Source of the DNA: Chromera velia
Taxonomy: Eukaryota > Sar > Chromeraceae
Assembly: GCA_018398765.1 (NCBI GenBank)
Contig: JAHBMJ010000563.1
Location: 1-45,334 of the forward strand
DNA length: 45,334 nt
Direction: 5' to 3'
The notes beneath the pieces are model-generated. The model was not told where the DNA came from, did no database searches, and worked only from the letters and a program-made list of their open reading frames with translations. A program made the position numbers and the translations under genes. Shown one piece after another: positions 1 to 9,679 of the stretch; the stretch's first letter is position 1; every line of letters begins with the position of its first letter.

Positions 1-266
1 GTGTGTGTGTGACGGTGTGTGTGTGACGGTGTGTGTGTGACGGTGTGTGTGTGACGGTGTGTGTGTGACGGTGTGTGTGTGACGGTGTGTGTGTGACGGT
101 GTGTGTGTGACGGTGTGTGTGTGACGGTGTGTGTGTGACGGTGTGTGTGTGACGGTGTGTGTGTGACGGTGTGTGTGTGACGGTGTGTGTGTGACGGTGT
201 GTGTGTGACGGTGTGTGTGTGACGGTGTGTGTGTGACGGTGTGTGTGTGACGGTGTGTGTGTGACG
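1..266. repeat. 14-bp tandem repeat array, 19 copies
   Basis: Nineteen consecutive essentially identical copies of GTGTGTGTGTGACG start at the first base, so the array probably extends beyond the window. It passes directly into plain (GT)n. No coding potential is seen. Confidence 0.95.
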
Positions 267-274
267 GTGTGTGT

Positions 275-316
<42 letters not shown>
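267..316. repeat. (GT)n microsatellite
   Basis: Dinucleotide GT run with one TAT interruption, continuous with the 14-bp array. The array probably arose from this kind of GT tract by amplification of a unit carrying GACG. Confidence 0.9.
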
Positions 317-318
<2 letters not shown>

Positions 319-489
319 CATGGTGTTGTCAGTGTCAGAATGGTGTGCATGTATAAATGTTTAATGTTACTACTAGTTCATTCTAAAAATCAATTTTCCT
401 AGCACTTGTTTTTACTATGACTACAAAACCTCTATAGTAAACCCCCTATAACAGAAAAAATTTAAAAGAATTGAATTTCTTAGTGGTTA
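317..489. other. AT-rich flank of the retrotransposon
   Basis: AT-rich sequence between the microsatellite and the copia-like element; no gene, RNA or splice-like structure seen. Its last bases, with 490-494, form the insertion target. Confidence 0.6.
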
Positions 490-494
490 AATTT
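490..494. repeat. Target site duplication AATTT (left)
   Basis: AATTT directly precedes the 5' LTR and is repeated at 8314-8318 directly after the 3' LTR, as expected for a 5-bp staggered integration by a copia-type integrase. Confidence 0.85.
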
Positions 495-714
495 AGTGAA
501 ATTCATGCGCGCAGTAGGAGCGACGTAGCGAGAATTAATTGACAGAATTCATTAGTACACATGTATTTGATCGATTAGCTTGTGATCACAGTTGTACGAT
601 CAGACTGAGAAGTGAAACAAAAATGATGTAGGAAGTACATGTCCGTACTAACAGACCTTCTGATGACGTTGAATATGTCTGAATAGAGGTATCGAGCAGA
701 CCTTTAACTTCACT
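495..714 (+). repeat. 5' LTR
   Basis: 220-bp direct repeat paired with 8094-8313. The ends are short inverted repeats, AGTGAA...TTCACT. Most LTRs end TG...CA; here the TSD sits outside AGTG...CACT, so two extra bases appear to be retained at each end. A TGG suitable for pairing with a tRNA CCA end begins at 714, so the primer-binding site probably starts at the LTR edge; I cannot name the tRNA. Confidence 0.92.
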
Positions 715-790
715 GGCGATGCCAGCGAGAGGGTGTTGAGAGAGATCACAGTGCAACAGGTCAAGTGTTGTTTGTGATCCTGCAGTAGAG

Positions 791-1777
791 ATGTCTGAAC
801 AATCCTCTGTCGCATACCCCACGCTCAAGGCGGGGATGCAGTTCAAAGGGTGGAAAGATACTTGCAACAGCATCAGAGATGGCAATGAGAAACTCTTTGG
901 TGCCAGTGCTGCGAACATTGTACGATGGGAGGCCAACCAGTTGTACAAGGCCACAAAGAACCATCCAGATGTTGGGGACGACATTCAGGCACTTTTCGAC
1001 CAGAAAGAGGACGAGGACGATACAGAGTTCAGGGATGCCAATAAAATGGTTAAGTGGCCACCCTACAAGACAGCATTGTGGGAGTGCCTTGTAAAGAAAC
1101 TGGATGTCCCTGAGAAGATGAAGAGAGATTCTCTGTCTCGCACATGGAATCAGATCGTAGAGAATGGAAAGTCCTTTTCAGATTTCCTTTCTCTCTATCG
1201 ATTTTTTAAGTCCCTAATGAAGGACACGAAGAGGACTAAGGCAGATAATGACGTTGCAGAAAGAACCCGAGCCAGGGCTGTGTTGGCTTGTCTTCCTCCA
1301 TCCTACCGCAGAAAGTGGGCAGATGAATGGGATGAGGATGATCTGTACAACAGTTACTTCGACAAGCTCATCGCCGCATGTGACAAGCGTTCCAAAAATC
1401 CCCTACTGAACAAATTCAAAGATGACCCTGCATATATTGCCCCTGTGAAACCTTCTGTCCGTATGCATCCCGAGCAGCACCAGATAAAGCAGGAGGCCAA
1501 CTATGTTGGGTCTGGTGGCTTCCCACCCAAGGGACGGGGTAGGGGCAGAGGTCGGGGGGGCAGAGGCTGGGGAGGCAGAGGCGGTCATTCGCAGTCTTCA
1601 CAACAGCATCCTCAACAGTCCCAGCAACAGCAGAAGAAGAAGTGTGAGAGTTGTAGGAGGCCTGGAGGGCACGACCCTGGATGGGAGTGTAGAGGCAAGA
1701 CACACAGGTGCAGTAAGTGCAATGAGGTTGGTCACAGAGATCACATGTATCTCCGGAAACAGAAGCATCAACAGTAG
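791..1777 (+). CDS. Gag-like protein of copia element
   Basis: A 328-codon ORF 76 bp after the 5' LTR. The N-terminal two-thirds is helical and charged, as in copia Gag (capsid-like). Residues around 245-260 are Gly/Arg-rich, followed by Gln-rich sequence and a cysteine/histidine region with C-x2-C-x4-H-x3-4 spacing near the C-terminus, a zinc-knuckle relative in which the last Cys is replaced by Met. The TAG stop at 1775-1777 lies inside a CAA/CAG run (CAA CAG TAG CAG CAA CAG), which suggests a CAG-to-TAG change: the same frame stays open afterwards to about 2086 with Pro/Gly/Tyr-rich sequence. Gag would package element RNA into particles. Confidence 0.75.
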   Translation: MSEQSSVAYPTLKAGMQFKGWKDTCNSIRDGNEKLFGASAANIVRWEANQLYKATKNHPDVGDDIQALFDQKEDEDDTEFRDANKMVKWPPYKTALWECLVKKLDVPEKMKRDSLSRTWNQIVENGKSFSDFLSLYRFFKSLMKDTKRTKADNDVAERTRARAVLACLPPSYRRKWADEWDEDDLYNSYFDKLIAACDKRSKNPLLNKFKDDPAYIAPVKPSVRMHPEQHQIKQEANYVGSGGFPPKGRGRGRGRGGRGWGGRGGHSQSSQQHPQQSQQQQKKKCESCRRPGGHDPGWECRGKTHRCSKCNEVGHRDHMYLRKQKHQQ

Positions 1778-2408
1778 CAGCAACAGTACAACGCCAAGAG
1801 AGGCAGGAGGAGAGAACACGGAAGTGTGTACCCCAGCAGGGGCGGCAGCCCTGGTCGCTATGATGTTAACGGTTTGTACTACATGCCTGCCCTTCCCCCG
1901 GGTGCTAGTATAGTGCCAAGATCTAGACTTCAACAATTTGGGCCGGTCAGCCCGGGGAATGGGGAGTTTTATGGCAGAGGATTTTGGGGCTCTGCACATG
2001 CCCTCTTCCCTTACACTCCTTTCTATTCACCCCATTCATTCTCTCCTTCTTCCCTTTCGATTTGGCAGGTTAAGGGAGGGAACTGAAACCACTCGCACCA
2101 TGACCACAACCACTCCATCGGTGGACCCCCATTCCTTACCAACAAGGGACCGTCTTTCAGTTCCTCCAGGGAGGAGACGAGTCTAACACGACTTTCAGGG
2201 TTGGGGAGACCCTCGGGTCAGCACATATAGTCACACGGGGTGAAGACGGACAAATGTTGATTCCTGCTGCTCCGCAAGCATTGCTAATGAGGCAGATGCT
2301 GCCCCAGATGTCGTGTGGTAGAGGCCTTGTAGGGGGCAGTTCGGGGTTGCAAAGAAAAACGCAGATGGGAGTGAGGAGGAGGTGAAAATCTAGATCTCAA
2401 AAGTCGGG
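1778..2408 (+). pseudogene. Gag C-terminus and probable protease region
   Basis: The gag frame continues after its TAG until 2086. From about 2140 to 2388 another frame is open and contains a stretch (GSAHIVT) that weakly recalls the segment after the aspartic protease D-T/S-G motif, but I do not see a clean catalytic motif. Position between Gag and integrase is where a copia protease belongs. Frame changes and stops mean it is not translatable as it stands. Confidence 0.4.
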
Positions 2409-3095
2409 GTGCGAGCGAGATGGTGTCTTATGAAAGAAAAGGGGGAGCAGACAGTTATGCAGGAATATTACTTCACTAAGGACAGCGTCCCCGATTTGAT
2501 GTGCATGGATTTGGAGGAGGGACACACTGTGTTGAAAGACGCAGATGACTCGTACGTGAGAGTGAGAGATGCGAGAGGGGGTCTCGTGGACATCTGTGTT
2601 CCTTTTCCAAAAGGCGATCACACAACCAATCATCCGTTCTTCTACTACCGTCCTGCCCTAAAGCATGAGATGGGGGAACCAGTCCCATCCATTAATGCCC
2701 TTTCTCACCGACAGATCGATTATGATAAGCTGTGTTCCCATCACGTTCGTCATGGCCATTTCGACAGTCTGAGACCCAAACTCGAACCGACGCTCCTCGA
2801 GCAAGGTATGAGTGTACGTGAGGAAGATTGTTAAAGGCTTTACAAGGAGTATCTGATCTGTCAAGAGAAGAACGCAGTAAAGCCGTCCCTCTATCGTGTC
2901 CCTGACAGAAGAGAAGGCGCACACCCATTTGGCATTATCCAGTTGGACAATTACTTCCCCCGAGATGAGGAGGCAGCAGTAGGTGTGCACCCCACAGTCA
3001 TCAAATATGCAGATGTGCATTCAGGTTTTGAGCTTGACGTCCCCCAGAAAAGCCGAAACGAAGCCCACGACTCGACCCGACAGTTCTTCGAGTAT
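2409..3095 (+). pseudogene. Copia integrase, N-terminal part (GAG-pre-integrase and start of core)
   Basis: One frame is open from 2409 except for a TAA at 2832-2834. It contains a His-rich HHVRHGH segment, like the GAG-pre-integrase/HHCC zinc-binding domain, then ICQEKN and PFGIIQLDNYFP, where the Asp matches the first catalytic Asp of the DDE core, then KYADVHSGF, matching the core beta strand. The coding sequence stops being integrase at codon TAT 3093-3095, exactly at the border of the inserted TIR element, and resumes at 5099. Confidence 0.8.
3092..3095. repeat. Target site duplication GTAT of nested element (left)
   Basis: GTAT directly before the left inverted repeat; the same four bases follow the right inverted repeat at 5095-5098. 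Confidence 0.8.
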
Positions 3096-3265
3096 AAGAC
3101 AAATCTATCCCGAACGGTCTCCAACAGTAAAACGGTCTCCAAAACAACCATACCTCTCAAGCTTTTTTAGGCAGTAAACAATATTTCAAAGCTTAACACA
3201 AAGAGTTTTAAGCGATCAAACAGTACGATTTCCTGTTTTTAAATTAATTGGGTTTAGTGAGAGAA
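3096..3265 (+). repeat. Left terminal inverted repeat
   Basis: Pairs with the reverse complement of about 4928-5094. Similarity is high over the first 125 bases (shared AACGGTCTCCAACA and AAAGAGTTTTAA blocks) and weakens inward. Confidence 0.82.
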
Positions 3266-3793
3266 AAAAATATATTGTATTTGACCGCGCGGCATGCGTG
3301 TTTCGTGTGTCAACGCACGCGCCTGTCATACATGCAATTAAGGCGGCGGCGGGGAGCACCGGAATTTAAAATCGTGCGGATCGATATCGATTAAATCAAA
3401 AAAGCCAATTTTGATGCACGCAGATGTAGCTAAAGGACGCGGTTGCACCTCTACGCACATTGAGCTCAAAGATGATCGACGTAATCGACTAGATCGACGC
3501 ACACTGCATATTTATCTCTGCACATTGTGGGACTGTGGATCTGTTTCGAAAGTGTTCACTGCTGATATTTCCAGATCAGGTTGCACAGTATTTCAAACAA
3601 AATAGCTGGATTCTTCACATGCCATTGGGAGAGCAGACGTTGGAACGAATTTCAGCCGTCTCTCTTCTTCGGGCATGGCCGTCTCGTTCTGCTAGTAAGC
3701 GTGGTGGGTAAATTTGGAGAGGCCCGTCTTGCTCTCCATCTTTGATCGACGTCTTTTTTCTTTTGCATGCCTCTATGCATGCGCCCGAGCGTA

Positions 3794-3807
3794 GTGTGTA
3801 TGTGTGT

Positions 3808-3844
<37 letters not shown>

Positions 3845-4081
3845 TATGTATATGTGTGTGTGTATGTGTGTGTGTGTGTGAATGTGTGTGTGTATGTGTG
3901 TGTGTGTGTGTATGTGTGTGTGTGTATGCACATGCATGCGTATGTGTGCGTGCCTATGTTACGGTGTGTGTGAGAGTGTATGAGAGTGTGTGTGAGTGTG
4001 TGAGAGAGAGGGAGAGAGGGAGAGAGGGAGAAAGTGTGAGTGTGAGTGTGTGTGTATGTGTGTGTGTATGTATGTGTATGT

Positions 4082-4131
<50 letters not shown>

Positions 4132-4170
4132 GCGTATATGTGTGCGTGTGTATGGGTATATAAAGGTGTG
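3794..4170. repeat. (GT)n-rich microsatellite with GA and TATG interruptions
   Basis: Long GT tract with TATG and AGAGGG interruptions inside the nested element. Long ORFs across it on both strands are products of the repeat, not genes. Confidence 0.93.
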
Positions 4171-4425
4171 CACGCAACGCAACACAGTCTTTCCATCCTT
4201 TTCTTTCTTATAAGGCTCATGACGCTTACCTCTTTCAGAAAGAATGAAGGCGTGTTGTTGCTTTTTGTGAGCCAGCTTGTTTGAGTGCGCGTTTATGTGC
4301 GTGTGCACGCGTCTGCAGTGCATATACTCGTTCTCCTTCTACCTCTCGGTCTCTCTTTTATGCCTAAGGTTTCTCTGCCGGCTTATAATCCTCCCTTTTC
4401 CCCTTTCCCCCCGGCCTGTTCCCCT

Positions 4426-4482
4426 TATATATATATGTGTGTGTGTGTGTATGTGTGTGTGTGTATATGTGTGTGTGTCTGT
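4426..4482. repeat. (TA)n/(GT)n microsatellite
   Basis: Short TA run followed by GT runs, inside the nested element. Confidence 0.85.
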
Positions 4483-4712
4483 GCGCACTGGCAGATCCAT
4501 ATGCATACAGATTTTTACTGACAGGTTACGTACACTGAAAGCCAATATAAAAATGTTGATCATTGTTTCGGCGGCATTAAAAAATTGTTATATGAGTCGA
4601 ATAACTTCGTTGTCTGGTTGTTGCAGTGTTACGCTGAAACAGTGCCTTCAGCTCACAGCCAATATTATGAGCGTTCTGCTCATGATTTGTATTCAGACAG
4701 TCTAGTACACAG

Positions 4713-4741
<29 letters not shown>
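4713..4741. repeat. (TA)n microsatellite
   Basis: About 14 TA units at the start of an AT-rich stretch inside the nested element. Confidence 0.9.
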
Positions 4742-4743
<2 letters not shown>

Positions 4744-4927
4744 ACATATTAATAACATCAATTGTGATACTTGTAAAAGCTCTACACTATGTTTTATATG
4801 TTTTCAATCTTTCTGTTAAAACCTTAAGATTCATTGTAAAGAAAATATTTTAAAGAGTTAAAAACTTAAAATCATACATTCAAATTTAAATATATATATA
4901 CTTATCATAAATCAAATTTTTATATAA

Positions 4928-5094
4928 TTCTCTTACTAACTAAGATTTAAAAAACACTTAATTACACTCTCAAACCGTTTAAAACTCTTTGTTTTAAGTT
5001 TTTAAGCATTGTTTAGTACCTAGAAATGTTTGATAGATATGGTAATTTTGGAGATGGTTTTGATGTTGGAGACCGTTTGGGATAGATTTGTCTT
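4928..5094 (-). repeat. Right terminal inverted repeat
   Basis: Reverse-complement partner of 3096-3265; its outermost base is 5094, followed by the GTAT duplication. Confidence 0.82.
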
Positions 5095-5098
5095 GTAT
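5095..5098. repeat. Target site duplication GTAT of nested element (right)
   Basis: Second copy of GTAT. The TAT in each copy is a Tyr codon in the integrase frame of its own side, so the two halves are in register if one copy is counted. Confidence 0.8.
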
Positions 5099-5602
5099 GT
5101 TGAGTCTGTTGTAGGAGTGAAGCCCGATAGGCCTGGTCATATCACCATGCAATTTGCGTGTGATCCTGCAACTGAATATAGAGGGGGGAAATATGGGGAG
5201 TATTGTGACCACAGAATGATCAAGTTCATTGATCAGCCGCCCCATGAAAAGGGACCCCTCGGGCTGGTGGAAGGAAGAATCTACCATTCCCGCACCTATA
5301 TTGCTGCCCTGATGGCAGAGCTCGAGAAGATGTGGGGGCCGTTGCCGAAGAGCATATGGGCATACGTAGCCCGTGGAGCATCTATCACTTGCAACACAAC
5401 GTTCTCTAAAGCCATCGGCATGACCCCCTACGAAAAAGCCACAGGGAAGAAGCCAGACAGACGGCTGATGGTCGGGGATCCTTCCATCCTCAAAATTATC
5501 GAGAGTGGCATTGAACTCCCAGGTTCCCTTATCATATGGCTCTATCCCCTCAACTCCCACACAGCAGTAGTAGCAAAGAAAAACCCCCACACAGGTGTTT
5601 AG
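5099..5602 (+). pseudogene. Copia integrase, C-terminal part of core
   Basis: Resumes the integrase frame after the nested element. CDPATEYRG aligns with the second catalytic Asp region of copia integrases (consensus like RTDNGTEF), LVEGR holds the likely catalytic Glu, and WAYVARGA...MTPYEKATGKKPD matches the classic FWAEA...TPYE...GKKPD end of the core. The frame meets TAG at 5600 and TGA at 5681 but the same frame then runs on into the RT linker. Confidence 0.82.
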
Positions 5603-7099
5603 AAGACTTTAGACACCCATCCCGTATGTGTGAAGCCTCTCCAAAGTGGGTCAGTCAAACTGTGGTCCCCTGCAGGCGAATGAGAGAAAGCTCGTCTCCT
5701 TTCCCCTCCCTCCCACCCTATGGTAGAGCGTATAGATATAGAGGGTGAAAACGGAGAGGGTATCCAGGCGGGGGCTGAGGAGAAGGCAGAGATGGGGGGG
5801 CAGGGGGATGAGAATCCATCCCGTCTCCCTGAGCACCACGCTGTAGGACAGCCCAAGGTCATTCGACCTACACGATTCACAGGTGTCCTGATTGCTGATG
5901 CATCTGGCATACGCATTCCCATGCTTGTTGCTAGAAAGTCGTTCAAGAAGTCACTCCCCGTCTCCGGCATGGAGCAAACAGCAAATAGAAAGTGGAGGTT
6001 CACCGAGTTGGGTGCCCGCCAGGTCACAAAAGCAGAAATGCTTCGGTACTTCACCCTTAAGGATGGAAAAATCGTCCCCCCCAGCGTTGAAGCTGAGATA
6101 GACCTCCTTCCACAGGTGAGGGGGTGTGAGGGGGAAGAGTCACCTGCTTTAGAAGGTGATGATGATGTGATGGAGGAGTTGTTTGGGGACAAGAGATTGG
6201 ATGAAGAAGAGAATCAGATGCTCCTTGACATAGGAATGGGAGCACCGGTCTGTGAGGTTTTCCTCGTGAACGCGTCGCCCATTGAAGTCCCAGATGACTT
6301 CAAGCGGGGCTCCACACAGATCCCCGCTACCCAGGAGGAGGTTGCGCGGGGAGACTTCAACATCGCCATACGCGATGAATGGTTGAGGAATATCACAGGT
6401 CAGGGGGTGCTTGGTCGGGAAGTGAATAGAGATGAGGTTGACGCACTCATGCAAATGGGCTGGCGTCTTACTTAGAAAGAAAAGAGAAGTCGGAACAAAG
6501 AAGAAGAGAAAGACGCAGAGAGAGAGGCAGACAAGACTGGAAAGAGAAAGCCCAAGCAGGCAGACAGCAAGCCGAATCCTTCAGAGGGAAAGAAAGCAGA
6601 GAGGACTCCCAAGGCACGCTGTTTTGCAAAGGGTTTCACTGACAAACGGAAGGTTGATACATATGTCGCTACTCCTTCAATTTGGGCCATTCTCCTCTGC
6701 CTTTTCTTTGCTCTGTCGTTTGGTCTTGTTTAGTATGGGGGCGATGTGAAGGGGGCATTCCTGTCAGCAGAAGACAGGAACAGACAGAGAGCGGGGGTTA
6801 TCATTCCAAAGTGGATCCCCAAGGCCCCTGATCTCAATCCATACGGTAACCCCAACATCTCCGATACCGATTACGAAGAGATCAAAGCAGCAGCAGGGGC
6901 AATTCGGCTCAGACAGATCCGTATGGTTGAGAAAGGACTGTATGGGATGTCTCTGGGAATCTCTTTAATGGAAAGATGCAGCGGGTACAGAAGAGTAGAG
7001 GATTCAAGAGAGTGGAGAGCGGTATTGCTGTGCAGAGGCCGAACCGGGTGGAAGGAATGCCACCGTAGCCTGCCAAGGCATTTCAGGTCACATGGGTAG
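5603..7099 (+). pseudogene. Copia pol linker and reverse transcriptase, N-terminal part
   Basis: A single frame runs from integrase to 7099, broken only by stops at 5600, 5681, 6473 and 6731. The linker (5720-6475) is acidic. RT begins around 6613 with KARCFAKGFTDKRKVDTYVA, which corresponds to the KARLVAKGF...TFAPV start of the RVT_2 domain, followed by GGDVKGAFLSA with the first catalytic Asp. Three of the four stops here are TAG or TGA single-base relatives of CAG/CGA. A frameshift near 7000-7080 moves the reading to another frame. Confidence 0.82.
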
Positions 7100-8046
7100 A
7101 CAATCTGCTTGGCGCTGCCAGCAGACAGACAGTCAGTGATGAGATTCGGTTTTTGAAGGGGGTGTTGGATTGGGGGTACCTGAAGGTGCATGATGAAAGA
7201 GACCGCATTAAATATGTCGGCCTCGATATCTCTTTTGCAACTGATCAGACGGAGGTGAGTCAAGAAAGCTACTGTGAAGGCATAAACACAGACGCTCTCT
7301 GGAGGGCATTAGGAGAAAATCTGAAGAGAAGAGAAGTCAGAGCAGAGGATGTAAAGCCAGCAGGAGAAGAGGAAGTGGAAAAGAGCCTGATTCCCCTCAT
7401 GAGGTTGATTATGGGGGTAAGCCAGTAGGTGATTCGTACTTGCCCAGCCCGCCGAGTGTGGGCTGACGTTCTTAGCCAATCCACCTTCCGTCCGTGCAGA
7501 CGAGTAGTGCGGGCATCCATCAAGATCCTGCAGATGCTGAAGGAGAACAGAGAACCGATTATCATCATCCCTCTCACCAAGGGAAAGAGGGTGATGCTTG
7601 CAGTGCTGACAGACTGCTTCTACTCAAGAAAGACGTACGATGGGCGTCTCGGTTGGGTTGTCTTCATAGTCAATGAAGACTGGACACCCGAAAAGGCAAT
7701 CCTCACAGGGGCGCCGTGGATCAACTGCATCATGTGGTATTCTAAAAAGCACATACAGAAGCATGGCTCTAACACAGCAGCAGAACTGACAGCAGTTGAG
7801 TCAGCGTCGAAGACGATTCCTAGGACTGTGCAACTAGCAACAGAGTTATGGGGAGAGAACCCGAAAATCCAATTTTTCATAAACTGTGAGCCAATGCACA
7901 AGCAGCTTCATTTTGGAGTTGCAACCGATAGCACCTCTCAAGGTATGCTTGACTTTGTCATCCGAGAACTGAACAAGATGAAAGCTGACTACTCTTGGTG
8001 CCGCAGAGATGTGCAGCTTGCCAACGCACTTACAAAAGTTGCGTAG
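7081..8046 (+). pseudogene. Copia reverse transcriptase C-terminus and RNase H
   Basis: The frame reads VTWVDNLLGA, equivalent to the V-Y-V-D-D-L-L RT active site with the second Asp replaced by Asn. Then follow KYVGLDI (FLGIEI-like), a TAG at 7426, RRVVRASIKILQMLK (the conserved pre-RNase H segment), and RNase H with LTDCFYS, NTAAELTAVESASK (catalytic Glu) and LANALTKVA, the LADALTK box with Asp changed to Asn. It ends with TAG at 8044-8046, 39 bp before the polypurine tract. Confidence 0.83.
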
Positions 8047-8083
8047 CCGGGAAAAGAATTTGTATGAGGACAGACAAGCAAAT

Positions 8084-8093
8084 CGAGGGGGTG
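8084..8093 (+). other. Polypurine tract
   Basis: Purine-rich CGAGGGGGTG directly before the 3' LTR, the position where plus-strand DNA synthesis is primed in LTR retrotransposons. Confidence 0.65.
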
Positions 8094-8313
8094 AGTGAAA
8101 TTCATGCGCGCAGTACGAGCGACGTAGCGAGAATTAATTGACAGAATTAATTAGCACGCATGTATTTGATCGATTAGCTTGTGATCATAGTTGTACGATC
8201 AGACTGAGAAGTGAAACAAGAATGATGTAGGAAGTACATGTCCATACTAACAGAGCTTCTGTTGACGTTGAATATGTCTGAGTAGAGGTATCGAGCAGAC
8301 CTCTAACTTCACT
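8094..8313 (+). repeat. 3' LTR
   Basis: 220-bp partner of the 5' LTR, same AGTGAA...TTCACT ends; 11 substitutions, of which 7 are transitions by my count, and no indels. Confidence 0.92.
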
Positions 8314-8318
8314 AATTT
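8314..8318. repeat. Target site duplication AATTT (right)
   Basis: Second AATTT copy immediately after the 3' LTR. Confidence 0.85.
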
Positions 8319-9679
8319 AACTAAAGAATAAATATATAGAATAAATGTATACCTTTAATATAAAAAAATACTATAATCTACTAGTCTACTATATTGCAAG
8401 AAAATCTAACGTCAATAATACGGTCAATTTAATGAATCATTCAGAATTAATCCGAGTCGATCAATTACCTAATCATATGATTAACTAGATGATTAAATTG
8501 TATTTTGATTTAGCGCTAGATTCGGTATTTCTGGCTAAGCTTCTGACGAAAAAAGGTTTGTAAGCTTTAGCAAGGCCTCTGGCAACTTAATTAAGGTTTA
8601 AAAATTAAGGTTTCACTGTTTCAGCTGGTCTAGCTAAAATGTATAAGCTTCAAGAGTCCAAGTTTAAAAAAAATATAAAAGTAATGATAGTTTAATTATA
8701 TAAGTAGAAGATATCATTGTATCTAGCATTGTATCAAGTAAAAAAAACTTAGCGACGATCGACGTATAAAAAGAACTTAATGTCAATCTTAAAGCCATAT
8801 CAATCCGTAAAGAATCAGTGTCAGTTAATTTATTCTCCAAACACAAATCACATGTTAAACATCTTATTAAATGTTAAACAGAAATTTTCATGAAACCTAG
8901 CATGAAACTAGGCACGAAACTCCCTTTAAACACCAGAGAATAAGTGTAATGACACTGTGGTAATCCTGGGTGTCATCTACAAACAAAGGGGACACACGCA
9001 AAGAGTACGCAAAGAGCTTACATGAGAGACAGTGAAAAAAGCAGAGAAACAGGCTGAGAAAGCGAGAGCAACTCTAACAAGAACTGGGGCATGCAAGAAG
9101 AGAGGAAGGGAGTTGGACCGACTGGCATCACTCCGGCCTGCATGCATGCTTCAGCGGCAGAAGAAAAGGAAGCTGAGACGAGAAGAAGTTGATCCATCTT
9201 CCACGGGAGATCATGCAGGAATGTACGGTGGCGTGCTGAGGGGAAAGTTCGACCCGGATGGGGACTTTAAGATAGGGAAAGGGGCCAGGCGCCCATGTAC
9301 ATGCCTGCGTGTGGTGCTGTCGTGCTGTCAAAATAGGTGCTTCAAAATTCAATGCATCCTTAAACTCAAGCTACCAGTGCAGTACAAGACAATTCATGCA
9401 ACTCAGCAACGAATCAAAACAGTCCCTGAAAGCCTCTGTCAGATTTGATTTGAAGAATCCGAATCGGTTCCACGAAGCGAACACGAAGAGTCGATTTCAT
9501 TCTACCTTCCCCGATTTCTCCCGCCCGTGCGTTCCCTTTCTCACTTGCTGCCTCTATCTGTAGTTACATTTCGCCCCACGACAGTCCTACTACTTGTACG
9601 TCTGCATGCATGAAGCGGATTCCTCTTCCTCTTATCTTTAATTATTTGCCTACCGAAGATCTACCAGATATCACGTATA
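8319..9679. other. Intergenic; AT-rich then mixed, no supported gene
   Basis: 8319-8950 is AT-rich with no coding signal. 9032-9448 is open on the plus strand for 138 codons with a Lys/Arg-rich start, but has no recognisable domain and starts in a non-coding context, so I do not call it. 9449-9679 would hold the 3' end of the minus-strand APS kinase transcript. Confidence 0.5.

Larger units (their letters stand above)
3096..5094. mobile_element. Non-autonomous TIR DNA transposon inserted in integrase
   Basis: The two ends are imperfect inverted repeats about 170 bp long, the first 16 bases being AAGACAAATCTATCCC on one side and the exact reverse complement on the other. A 4-bp GTAT duplication flanks the element, and integrase coding flanks both sides in compatible frame. 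The interior is AT-rich and microsatellite-rich; no transposase ORF is present, so it must have been moved by enzymes made elsewhere. Four-base duplications are known for Sola, Ginger and (TTAA-specific) piggyBac elements; the terminal sequence alone does not let me choose. Confidence 0.88.
495..8313 (+). mobile_element. Ty1/copia-like LTR retrotransposon, decayed, with nested insertion
   Basis: A 7819-bp element bounded by two 220-bp direct repeats and a perfect AATTT duplication. Internal order is gag, a protease-like stretch, integrase, copia-type reverse transcriptase and RNase H; integrase before RT is the defining copia order. The LTRs differ at 11 of 220 positions by my count (about 95% identity), so the insertion is not recent. 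The pol frame has in-frame stops at 2832, 5600, 5681, 6473, 6731 and 7426, one frameshift near 7000-7080, and a 1999-bp element inside integrase. It is almost certainly non-autonomous now. Confidence 0.93.

Noticed and set aside
3652-4323. 223-codon minus ORF and matching plus ORFs of Cys/Val or His/Thr repeats
   Set aside because: Translation of GT/CA microsatellite in all frames; no unique coding sequence.
9032-9448. 138-codon plus-strand ORF
   Set aside because: Lys/Arg-rich start with no domain and no context; could be chance, so left uncalled.
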